Assembly: GCA_030833845.1 (NCBI GenBank)
Contig: JAURGK010000002.1
Span: forward strand, 91,273-155,272
DNA: 64,000 bases
Origin: Crocinitomicaceae bacterium
GTDB taxonomy: Bacteria > Bacteroidota > Bacteroidia > Flavobacteriales_D > Crocinitomicaceae
Reading direction: 5' to 3'
Positions 27,424-37,600 of this stretch are shown here, piece by piece; positions within the stretch are counted from its first letter, which is position 1; every line of letters begins with the position of its first letter. Position numbers and translations under genes: made by a program. The notes below the pieces were generated by a model. It made no database searches and had not been told where the DNA came from. It worked only from the letters and a program-made list of their open reading frames with translations.

Positions 27424-29232
27424 TTAGGGGTTGTTTGAAAAATAATCAAGTAGGAGCTTCGTTTTTGCAGCTCCTATTTTTTTTCTCAGCAATGCAATAT
27501 CTGCTGATTTCATATTTGAAATCGTTTGAAATTCATTGAATAGGGTGGCGATTGTTTTTGGTCCAAGGCCTTTGATTTGATCGAGTTCTGATCCAAGCGC
27601 ATTTTTACTTCTTCTATTGCGGTGGTGGCTCAGACCAAAGCGGTGTGCTTCGTCTCTGAGCTGCTGAACTAGCTTTAGTGCAAGTGAACGGCGGCTTAAA
27701 ATAAGTGATTTAGAAAACCCGGGTTTGTATAGTTCTTCCAATCGTTTGGCAAGCCCTACTAATTTTATTTGCTGTTTGAGTCCAAGTTCTTCTATGGCCT
27801 CTAAAGCCGCACCTAATTGTCCTTTGCCTCCATCAATAATCACTAAGTCAGGAAGTGGAGCATCCTCTTCAAGTAATCTTTTATATCTTCTGGATACGGC
27901 CTCTTTCATTGTGCTGAAATCATCTGGGCCTTCCACTGTTTTTACATTGAAATGTCGGTAATCTGTCTTACTTGCTATACCATTTTTAAATACAACACAT
28001 GCTGATACAGGATGGGTTCCTTGAAGGTTGGAATTGTCAAAACACTCTATGTGAAGAGGTGGAGTGCCAAGACCTAATGCAGATTGCAATTCAATGACGG
28101 CCTGCATGGGCATGTTTTGAACTGCAGAAGTTTTGTTGAGGGCTGCTTTTTTCGCTTGTAGCTGCGCATGCCTGACGTTGTTCTGTGCCATATCGAGTAA
28201 TTGCTTTTTCTCGCCTCTCTTTGGGAATAGATATTTGCAATCAGAACTCTCTAATTCGGCATCAATTCCAATGACAATTTCCTTGGCTTGGCTGTTGAAA
28301 TGCGATTGCAATTGCGCAATGAGCTGCTCGTACAATGAAGGAATTGGTGCGTCTAGTGGGTCAGATACTTTAGAGGTATAGGCATGTATTATATTTCCCT
28401 CTTTCACCACCAAGTAACTCAACCAAGTGCCTTCAGGATTTTTATCTATATAACATACATCGAAAGATTGGAGGTGGTCAGATACTACCATTGATTTAGA
28501 TCGGTATTTATCAAGTGCCTCTAATAGTTCTTTACAGCGCTGTGCCTCTTCATATGCTTGATTGGCTGCAAAAGCCATCATTTCTTTTTTCAAGTGCTGT
28601 GAGAGTGAGTAGTTTTTCCCCTCGAGCAATAATCTTACAGAGTGTAGACTCTTGTCGTAGTTTGCTTGCGTTTGAAAGCCTTGGCAAGGCCCAGCACATT
28701 TACCAATATGGTATTCTAAACAGACCTTGTATTTTTCTTTGGCTATTTTTTCTGCACGTAAATCCAAGCTACAAGTTCTCAATAAAAAGAGTTCTCTAAT
28801 CAGCCCAAGCAGCTGATGCATTTGCTTCACATTAGGGTAGGGCCCAAAATAGGTAGATCCGTCATTGAATTTTTTACGTGTCGGAAAAACTCGAGCAAAG
28901 GCTTCGTTTTTGATAACTATCCAAGGGTAAGTCTTGTCGTCTTTGAGTAAAACATTATACCTCGGTCTGTAGCTTTTAATGAGGTTATTTTCCAAGAGCA
29001 AGGCCTCTAGTTCATTTTGAACTACTGTAAATCTAATGTTGGTAATTTGCTTGACAAGTGTTCTGGTTTTGCCGTCGAGGTGCTCCTTTTGAAAATAAGA
29101 ACTTACGCGTTTTTTTAGATCAATAGCTTTTCCAACGTAAATAACCTTGGCTTCGGCATCTAAATATTGATATACCCCTGGGTCGTGTGGTAGGGTTTGT
29201 ACAATTTCAAGTAGATGTTGGTCAAACTTCAT
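27424..29232 (-). CDS. uvrC: excinuclease ABC subunit C
   Basis: PGVYQYLDAEAKVIYVGKAIDLKKRVSSYF, CLEYHIGKCAGPCQG, IECFDNSNLQGTHPVSACVVF, DLVIIDGGKGQL. Confidence 0.96.
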   Translation of the reverse strand: MKFDQHLLEIVQTLPHDPGVYQYLDAEAKVIYVGKAIDLKKRVSSYFQKEHLDGKTRTLVKQITNIRFTVVQNELEALLLENNLIKSYRPRYNVLLKDDKTYPWIVIKNEAFARVFPTRKKFNDGSTYFGPYPNVKQMHQLLGLIRELFLLRTCSLDLRAEKIAKEKYKVCLEYHIGKCAGPCQGFQTQANYDKSLHSVRLLLEGKNYSLSQHLKKEMMAFAANQAYEEAQRCKELLEALDKYRSKSMVVSDHLQSFDVCYIDKNPEGTWLSYLVVKEGNIIHAYTSKVSDPLDAPIPSLYEQLIAQLQSHFNSQAKEIVIGIDAELESSDCKYLFPKRGEKKQLLDMAQNNVRHAQLQAKKAALNKTSAVQNMPMQAVIELQSALGLGTPPLHIECFDNSNLQGTHPVSACVVFKNGIASKTDYRHFNVKTVEGPDDFSTMKEAVSRRYKRLLEEDAPLPDLVIIDGGKGQLGAALEAIEELGLKQQIKLVGLAKRLEELYKPGFSKSLILSRRSLALKLVQQLRDEAHRFGLSHHRNRRSKNALGSELDQIKGLGPKTIATLFNEFQTISNMKSADIALLRKKIGAAKTKLLLDYFSNNP

Positions 29233-29287
29233 GGAGTCAAAATTAGAAACATTGTGCGGATTTCTTTGCTCTTCTTATCTTTGTTGA

Positions 29288-30124
29288 ATGCTTGATGAAT
29301 TTATTCTTTCTTCACTCCAAGAAGATATTCAAGATGGAGACCATTCTTCATTAGCTTGTGTACCGCAAGATGCGCAATCAATTGCAAGTTTGCTCATCAA
29401 AGAAGAAGGTGTGTTGGCAGGTATGCAGGTGGCTCATCGCATCTGTGAACTTTACGATGCGTCCTTGAAATTTTGCCCCAACTTATCGGACGGATCGTCG
29501 GTTCGGCCGGGCCAAATTGCCTTTACTATCGAAGGGTCCGCAAGATCTATACTTGCAGTTGAGCGTTTGATACTTAATTGCATGCAACGTATGAGTGGTA
29601 TAGCAACGCAAACTGCCACTTTTGTTGAGCTCATCAAAGGCACCAATTGCACTTTACTCGATACGCGTAAAACTACCCCAGGCATGCGATTTTTAGAAAA
29701 GGCCGCTGTTCAGATAGGAGGGGGGGCGAATCATCGTTTTGGCCTTTATGACATGATCATGCTCAAGGATAATCATATTGATTATGCAGGTGGCCTGGCT
29801 TTGGCTTTAGAGCGAACGGACAAATATCTCAAAGAAAACCATCTTGAGCTCAAGGTTGAGGTAGAGATTCGTTCCCTAGATGAACTCGAGCAATTACTTG
29901 CTTTGCCAACGACATATCATCGCATCATGTTGGATAATTTTACTCCCGAACAAATTCAAATTGCGCTCAAGCGCATTCCCAAAGGCATAGAAACTGAAGC
30001 GAGCGGAGGCATTACAGCACAAACAATTCGTGCTTACGCCCAAACAGGAATTCAGTTCATCTCGGTTGGTGCCTTGACCCATTCTGTCAAGGCCTTAGAC
30101 ATGAGCCTCAAGGCTTGTCTTTAA
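29288..30124 (+). CDS. nadC: nicotinate-nucleotide diphosphorylase (carboxylating)
   Basis: LDTRKTTPGMRFLEKAAVQIGGGANHRFGLYDMIMLKDNHID; EASGGITAQTIRAYAQTGIQFISVGALTHS. Confidence 0.95.
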   Translation: MLDEFILSSLQEDIQDGDHSSLACVPQDAQSIASLLIKEEGVLAGMQVAHRICELYDASLKFCPNLSDGSSVRPGQIAFTIEGSARSILAVERLILNCMQRMSGIATQTATFVELIKGTNCTLLDTRKTTPGMRFLEKAAVQIGGGANHRFGLYDMIMLKDNHIDYAGGLALALERTDKYLKENHLELKVEVEIRSLDELEQLLALPTTYHRIMLDNFTPEQIQIALKRIPKGIETEASGGITAQTIRAYAQTGIQFISVGALTHSVKALDMSLKACL

Positions 30125-30734
30125 AATAGGCTACCGCTACAAGAATTGTTTGATTCTTGTGCAGGAGCGCTTCGAAAACCCGCGTCTCTTCTGCAAATAA
30201 AATCGTGCCAGAGACTCCAATCAAATTGCCATCCACGAATCTAGATTGAATAAAAATTTGATTTTTAAAAGAAAGCCCAGGTGTATTGGCTAACTTATAA
30301 ACCGACTCTTTAACGCACCACATTTCTAAGGCCCAATCACGGGGTGCTATGGTATATAAATTTATTTCATGTTCGCTTGCAAATTTATTGATGACTTTAA
30401 ATGCATTTCTGTCTACAACTTCTATGTCAATACCGATTGGAAAGTCTGCTAAAGCGAGTCCGAGATAATCTTTAGAGTGGCTTATGGAGATAAATGAAGA
30501 TTCTTGTTCAATATAGGGCTTACCATTCGCATTGTATTTGATTGGGTATTTGATATTCAAAAGGTTACGTAAATACCTGATACCCAGAAATGAATTTTTG
30601 CGTTGAGGCTGATTGATATTTTCTAATTCTCTTATTTCTGAATCAAAGAGTTCGATGCCGGATTTAGACAAGGCATTTGCTTCTAATATCAATATTTTGA
30701 AATTGTTTAATGGGAGTGGGATGGTGAGGAGCAT
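30108..30734 (-). CDS. 4'-phosphopantetheinyl transferase superfamily protein
   Basis: FISISHSKDYLGLALADFPIGIDIEVVDRNAFKVINKF and ALEMWCVKESVYKL; converges on nadC with a 17-bp 3' overlap. Confidence 0.88.
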   Translation of the reverse strand: MLLTIPLPLNNFKILILEANALSKSGIELFDSEIRELENINQPQRKNSFLGIRYLRNLLNIKYPIKYNANGKPYIEQESSFISISHSKDYLGLALADFPIGIDIEVVDRNAFKVINKFASEHEINLYTIAPRDWALEMWCVKESVYKLANTPGLSFKNQIFIQSRFVDGNLIGVSGTILFAEETRVFEALLHKNQTILVAVAYFKDKP

Positions 30735-30872
30735 TTGTTGTTTGGCCGAAAGTATATGCAAATATGCGTAAACATCTGATAGTTTTTTGATGAATACTAT
30801 GTTAAGAATATGGAATTTTCTATATTTACAATCTTAAAAAAACGAGAAATAGTAAAATTTATACGCATTTAT

Positions 30873-33800
30873 ATGGTGGGTAGACTCAAATTATTGCTTT
30901 TAAGCGCTTTGTTTGTAAGCACTTATGCATTTTCACAATCTGGACTCGGTACCCTACGTGGAACCGTATTCGACGAGGCAACTAAGGCTCCGTTGGAGTA
31001 CAGCAAGGTAATCTTGAAACAGGCCGGCTCGATGAGAGGAAGTGCTCAGACAGATGAAAAAGGTAAATTCCAAATCAATGGTATCCAACCTGGTTCTTAT
31101 GACGTAGAGGTGCGCAATGCCGAAGGAGGCTACCAAACCCTGACTATGGAAGGTGTTTCAATTTCACCAGATCGAATTACCTTTCTAGACAACCTAATGT
31201 TGACCTCCAAAACCCAAGAAACTAAAGAGGTTAAAGTTGTTCGCTACAAGGTTCCGCTTATTGACAAAGATGGTGGGGCATCCGGTGCTACGGTTACCCG
31301 TGAAGATATTGCTCGTTTGCCTGCGCGTTCAGCGACTGCTGTTGCCGGTACTGTAGGCGGGGTGAATGTAAGCGAAGGTTCAGGTGCCATTTCAGTACGT
31401 GGTACACGTTCAGATGCCACTTACTTTTATATTGATGGTATCAAAGTTCGCGGTTCATCCAATTTGCCAAAATCTGCTTTAGAAGAAGTATCGGTAATCA
31501 CAGGTGGTGTGCCAGCAAACTATGGAGACGTCACGGGAGGTATTATTTCTATTACGACTCGTGGTCCGTCTTCGGTTTATTTCGGAAGTTTGGAAGCAGT
31601 GAGTTCTGGTGTATATTTCAACGGAGCAGATCCAAATGGCTATGACGGAAAAGTTTATGGCCTTGACAAATTTGGATACAACCTAGTGGAAGGGATGCTT
31701 TCTGGTCCGCTTTGGATGCAACGCGATTCTCTTGGAAACAAAACTCGCCCAAGACTTGGTTTCCTAATATCAGCTAACTACACAGACCAATTGGATTCTC
31801 GCCCCTTGGCCGGAGGATCTTACAGAATCAAACAAGATGTGCGCGAGGAGTTGCTTGCCAACCCACTTCGCCCTACATCCACTGGTTTTGGTACTTTCCA
31901 TAACGCCTTATTCCTAAGGGCTGATGATTTTGAAAAAACAGACTGGCGTATGAATGCTCGTAATAATGTTTTTTCAGCATCAGGAAAAATAGATGTGAAC
32001 ACTGGACCATCTGTCAATTTGCAATTTGGCGGGTCTTTGAACTTTTTTGAGGGATCATCTTACAGCCGTGCAGGCTCCTTATTGAACTTTACGAACTTTG
32101 GGGTAAGTAAAAGTTTAGATTATCGCGTCTATGCAAGGTTGACGCAGCGTTTCAATAACGATCGCGAAGGTTCTAGCTCAAAAATCAAGTCAGCATTATA
32201 TAACGTAATGGTTGACTACTCTAAATCTATGGGTGAATCTTATGACCCTAATCATAAATACAATTTATTCAATTATGGCCACGTAGGTAAATTTGTTACT
32301 ACGCGTGTACCATCTTATGAATTTGATCCTGCTACACAAATGTACGTTCATAATGGTTTCCGTGATGTACAGGTAGATTTTACACCTTCTGAAACCAATT
32401 CAGCCTTGGCTGCTATTACTACTCAATACTATAATATTTACGAAGGCAACCCAATTGGTCGCTACGAAAATCTCTTCCAAATCCAGCAAGGTAATGCCTT
32501 GCGAAATGGGGATTTACCGAGCAGCGTTTACGGAATTTGGGCAAATATTGGAGCTCCATCAAACGGTTTTGGAAAATCAGAAAACGACCAATTCCGTGTT
32601 ACTGGTGCGGGTTCTGTGGTTCTTGGAGACCATTCTATTTCACTTGGTTTTGAATACGAACAACGCGTAGACCGTGGCTGGACAAGCGGCGACAATGGCC
32701 CTGTAGGCATTTGGTCTATTGCACGACAGTTGGCGAACTTCCACATCCGCGAACTTGATTTGAATTCAGGAACGATTACAGATTCAGGTTCATTCAAGGC
32801 AATTACATACAACCGCCTTAATGCCGGTAACGCTGCCGACCCTCTTGGTGATGGTCAATACGGAGGTCAATTAAATAATGACCAACAGTCTTTCTTTGAT
32901 TATAACCTTCGCAATAAGTTAGGATATAACCCTGCTGGAAATGATTACATTGATATCGACCAATACGATCCAAATTTGTTCCAATTCGATATGTTCTCCC
33001 CTGATGAACTTTTGAATAGTGGTCAATCATTCGTTTCCTATTGGGGCTATGACCACACAGGTAAAAAGGTGCGTGGCAATACTGATATCAACAAGTACTT
33101 CAACGAATTTGACGAAAACGGAAATTACCGTCGTTTTGTTGGTGCTTTCCAACCAATTTATATGGCGGGTTATATCATGGATAAGTTTGCGTTCAAAGAT
33201 ATCGTCTTTAACGTGGGTGTCCGTGTGGATGTTTTCGATGCGAATCAACCAGTGCTTAAAGATCCATATTTATTCTATACTGCTAAAACTGTTCAAGAGG
33301 CACGTGCCTTGGCTACTGCAGACCCGAACCAATACAGCTGGGTAAATCTACCTCAAGGTATGGGTGATGATTATGTTGTTTATGTAAATGATGTAAACAA
33401 CCCTTCAAGCATCAACGGTTTTAGAAATGGTTCGCAATGGTTTGATGCTACAGGGGCCCCAATTCAAGACCCATCAGTGGTGAGAGGAGCAGCAGGAATT
33501 GCACCATGGTTGCAAGACCCATCATTAGAAACACCAACTTCCGATGCATTCGAGGATTATAAAGCACAGGTGAATGTGATGCCGCGTATTGCATTCTCCT
33601 TTCCAATTTCTGAGGAAGCGTCATTCTTTGCACATTATGACATCCTTACAAAACGTCCAACTTCAGGTTTCCGCTTTAACCCATACGAGTACCAATTTAT
33701 TCAGTCTCGAAATGCTGTTATTAGCAACTCGAATTTAGTTCCTGAGAAAACAGTGGATTATGAACTAGGCTTCCAACAAGTTGTTACACGCACTTCATCA

Positions 33801-34628
33801 GTTAAAATCTCTGCATTCTACCGCGAACAACGAGACAACGTTCAATTGATCAACGTGTTTGAAGCTTATCCGGTAACCTACAAAACATATGGTAACCGCG
33901 ATTTTGGTACAGTCAAAGGGCTTACTATTGCCTACGACATGCGCCAAACAGGAAATATCCGCATGACGGCAAACTATACGCTTCAGTTTGCTGATGGTAC
34001 AGGTTCTGATGCTACATCTATGTCAGCACTAGTAAATGCTGGTTTACCTAACTTACGAGTGATTTTCCCTTATAGTTATGATCAGCGCCATGCATTCAAT
34101 GTAACTTTTGATTACCGCTACGGTGAAGGTCAGGATTACAATGGCCCAATGCTTGGTAAAATGCGCATACTAGAAAATACTGGTCTGAACATGATTGCCA
34201 ATATCAACTCAGGTTCTCCATATTCTTCTCAAACCTTCATTACCGATGAAGGAATTGGTAACCTCAACGCCGGTATTAACGGTACGCTGAATGGTTCAAG
34301 ATTGCCTTGGCAATACCGTTTGGACATCCAAGCGGACAAAACGATCAATATTGAATACGGTAGCAAAGAAAACAAGAAGAAGACAGCCTTCTTACAAGTT
34401 TACGTGCGTGCCACAAATTTATTCAATCAGTTCAACGTCTTGAACGTTTACCGCGCTACTGGAAACTGGGATGACGATGGTTACCTCGCTGCTGCAGCCA
34501 GCCAAACTTCAATCCAGAACCAAATTGATGAGCAATCTTTCCGTGACTACTACACGATGAAGGTTCAGAATCCGTTTAATATCAGTGTACCTAGAACAAT
34601 TCGTTTGGGTGTCAAATTTGATTTTTAA
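30873..34628 (+). CDS. TonB-dependent receptor with N-terminal carboxypeptidase-regulatory-like domain
   Basis: Signal peptide; GTLRGTVFDEATKAPLEYSKVILKQAG; plug domain (SVRGTRSDATYFYIDGIKVRG...GGVPANYGDVTGGIISITTRG); beta-barrel ending in IRLGVKFDF. Confidence 0.92.
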   Translation: MVGRLKLLLLSALFVSTYAFSQSGLGTLRGTVFDEATKAPLEYSKVILKQAGSMRGSAQTDEKGKFQINGIQPGSYDVEVRNAEGGYQTLTMEGVSISPDRITFLDNLMLTSKTQETKEVKVVRYKVPLIDKDGGASGATVTREDIARLPARSATAVAGTVGGVNVSEGSGAISVRGTRSDATYFYIDGIKVRGSSNLPKSALEEVSVITGGVPANYGDVTGGIISITTRGPSSVYFGSLEAVSSGVYFNGADPNGYDGKVYGLDKFGYNLVEGMLSGPLWMQRDSLGNKTRPRLGFLISANYTDQLDSRPLAGGSYRIKQDVREELLANPLRPTSTGFGTFHNALFLRADDFEKTDWRMNARNNVFSASGKIDVNTGPSVNLQFGGSLNFFEGSSYSRAGSLLNFTNFGVSKSLDYRVYARLTQRFNNDREGSSSKIKSALYNVMVDYSKSMGESYDPNHKYNLFNYGHVGKFVTTRVPSYEFDPATQMYVHNGFRDVQVDFTPSETNSALAAITTQYYNIYEGNPIGRYENLFQIQQGNALRNGDLPSSVYGIWANIGAPSNGFGKSENDQFRVTGAGSVVLGDHSISLGFEYEQRVDRGWTSGDNGPVGIWSIARQLANFHIRELDLNSGTITDSGSFKAITYNRLNAGNAADPLGDGQYGGQLNNDQQSFFDYNLRNKLGYNPAGNDYIDIDQYDPNLFQFDMFSPDELLNSGQSFVSYWGYDHTGKKVRGNTDINKYFNEFDENGNYRRFVGAFQPIYMAGYIMDKFAFKDIVFNVGVRVDVFDANQPVLKDPYLFYTAKTVQEARALATADPNQYSWVNLPQGMGDDYVVYVNDVNNPSSINGFRNGSQWFDATGAPIQDPSVVRGAAGIAPWLQDPSLETPTSDAFEDYKAQVNVMPRIAFSFPISEEASFFAHYDILTKRPTSGFRFNPYEYQFIQSRNAVISNSNLVPEKTVDYELGFQQVVTRTSSVKISAFYREQRDNVQLINVFEAYPVTYKTYGNRDFGTVKGLTIAYDMRQTGNIRMTANYTLQFADGTGSDATSMSALVNAGLPNLRVIFPYSYDQRHAFNVTFDYRYGEGQDYNGPMLGKMRILENTGLNMIANINSGSPYSSQTFITDEGIGNLNAGINGTLNGSRLPWQYRLDIQADKTINIEYGSKENKKKTAFLQVYVRATNLFNQFNVLNVYRATGNWDDDGYLAAAASQTSIQNQIDEQSFRDYYTMKVQNPFNISVPRTIRLGVKFDF

Positions 34629-34647
34629 GAAGCTTTAAGAAAGTATT

Positions 34648-37600
34648 ATGAAAAAGCAATTCCTTGCCGCGTTTTTTGGTCTTACAGTAGCTTGTTCTCA
34701 AGCGTTTGCATACTTAGGCCCCAACGACAAAGATTATAAACCAACCGCCAAACCTAAGGCAAATTGTAGTCCTGCTACAGCAAAATTGACAATGAAGTTC
34801 AATGATGTTGCTGCGCTCATAGAGCAGGGTGGTAGTATGTTCCAAAACCGAGCTGCTGGAACTGCCGCCTATGAGGTTCCAAAGGGGAGTAACCGCTTTG
34901 CAATTTATGCAGGAGCACTTTGGATGGGTGGTACTGACGTCAATGGCCAGTTAAAATTGGCTGCCTTGCGCTATCGTTCTGGTAACGATTTCTGGCCTGG
35001 TCCACTATCAGTTACCCCAGGAACTGGTAACTACAATCCATTGTTTCCGGTAGGTGACGACGCTATTCGTGATTTTGGTGAGGCCAATATTGACCCAGAT
35101 CAGTGTATTGCCTATGATAAATTCTACACCATCCGCAAAGCTGAGGTTATTAAATTTAATATCTGGTGGGAATGTGGTGCTGGTATCGCCACCGAAGGTT
35201 GTGATGAAATTACGGCACCAACCAATGATGAACTTAACCGTATATACGGTTGGCCGGCACATGGTGATGTTTCTCGAGGCCAGGACTATTTCTTAGCTCC
35301 TTTCTATGACCGCGATCAAGATGGAAATTACAACCCAGATAATGGTGATCATCCTTGGTACGACGACATCCTAGGCCGTGATGACATCGAGTGTGGTATA
35401 GACCGACGTATTTCACTTTATGGTGACGAAACGCATTGGTGGGTATTCAATGACAAAGGAAATATCCACACCGAAACAAACGGTGACCCTATCGGTATGG
35501 AAATCCGTGCCCAAGCATTCTCTTTTGCAACTAACGATGAAGTAAACCGCATGACATTCTACAACTATGAGTTGATCAATCGCGGAACGCAAACCCTCTA
35601 CAACACTTATTTCTCTCAGTATTTAGATGCTGATATTGGTAATTACGCCGATGACTACACTGGTTGTGATGTTTCTCGCGGTTTAGGTTATATGTATAAC
35701 GGTGATCTCATAGATGAGTCCGATGGTGGAAAGCTTGGTTATGGAGAAAACCCACCTGCAATTGGATGTGACTTCTTTGAGGGTCCTTATCAGGATGCCG
35801 ATGGTATTGACAACCCGGGTCCATATTTTGATGAAGCCACTCAAACTGAAGTTGTACCAACAGTTGTAGATGCCTTAGCAAATAATGGTATTGTGTACAA
35901 AGGAATTGGTATTGGTTATTCAGATGGGATTATTGATAACGAGCGTTTTGGTATGCGTCGCTTTACTTATTATACTTCCACTTCTGCCTACCCGTACAAT
36001 GACCCAGGGCCAGCAGCTGAATACTACAACTTCATGGAAGGTCAATGGGCCAACGGTTCAGAAATGTATTATGGTGGTTTAGGAACGGGCACAGGTGGCT
36101 CGCAAGTGCTATCAGATTATATGTTCCCTGGAACATCAGATCCACTGCATTGGTCAACACAAGGTGAGGATATGTCAGCCGCTTATCCAAATGGTTGGGA
36201 TGAATCTACAAGTAATAACCCTTCAGGTGACCGCCGTTTTGTGCAGTCTGCGGGTCCGTTTACGCTTCGTCCGGGAGCAATCAATAACATTACTGTAGGT
36301 ATTGTCTATGGCCGCAGTACTGATGGAGGCTTGATGGCATCTGTGGAGGCTATGAAGCGCGCTGATACCAAAGCACAAGCTTTGTTTGACGCATGTTTCA
36401 AAATTCTTTCTCCTCCTGATGCACCGCGCCTTACAATCCAAGAACTTGAGAACGAGTTGATCTTGATGATTGACAACCCTGTATCTTCGAATAACTACCA
36501 AGAAGCATATGCTGAAATTGATGAAATCAACATCACTGATCCTACCTTAGACCGTGTTTACCGCTTTGAAGGTTATCAGATTTATCAGTTGAAATCTCAA
36601 GATGTTTCCATTGCTGATATCGCCGACCCAGACAAAGCGCGTTTGGTTGCTCAATGTGATATCAAAAACAATATTTCGCGCATCATTAATTTTGAATTTG
36701 ATGAAGCGCTCGGATTCTCTGTACCAGTCGAAAAAGTGGACGGTGAAAACAATGGAATTCAGCACTCATTTGCCATCAAAGAAGACGCGTTTGCACAAGG
36801 AGCTCGTGCATTGGTGAACCACAAAACTTATTATTATGTGGCTGTAGCTTACGCTTTCAACCAGTTCAAAGAATACGATCCAAACGACCCTCTTCAATTA
36901 GACGGACAAAAGATTCCTTATATCTCTAGCCGTTTGAATTTTGATGGTACGGCAATTGCTCCTGTAGCAGCCATTCCACACAACCCTATGCCAGAGGCAG
37001 GCGGAACAGCGCAGCTGATTGCCTACGGTTCTTCGCCACAAATCACACGTTTGGATGGTTACGGCAATGGCAACCGCAGCTTGGAGTTGACTAAATCTAG
37101 CCTTGAAACCATTTTGGCAGATGGCTACATGGCCAACCCAACCTATGACTATGGTTCGGGGCCAATCAATATCAAGGTGGTGGATCCACTCAACTTGGCA
37201 GATGGTTATTTTGAGTGCAAGTTCCGCAACTACAACGCGCCAAACATTGGCAATAGTGCCGATACGGCAAGTTGGGTCATTTACCGCTATGTGAGTAAAG
37301 AAGATATGACTGTATTGGATTCTGTCAGTTCAGAGCGCACGATTGCATCCGATAATGAGCAAATTATTCCACAGTGGGGTATTTCGGTTCAGATCTTCCA
37401 AAACAAGTATACAGGTATTGGAAACTTGGCATCTAAGTCTACTTCAATGATAGATGCAAGCATCGAATTTGCAGATTCTTCAAAACGTTGGCTCACAGGT
37501 GTCAAGGACAACGATGCGTATTTCCCAACCAACTGGGTACGCTCCGGAGATTACTCTCCAGAGACTACCGTTGGCAATGCGGGCTATGAATGTTTGCCTG

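Noticed and set aside
27725-28799. Plus-strand ORFs antisense to uvrC
   Set aside because: Shadow frames; low complexity and no start context.
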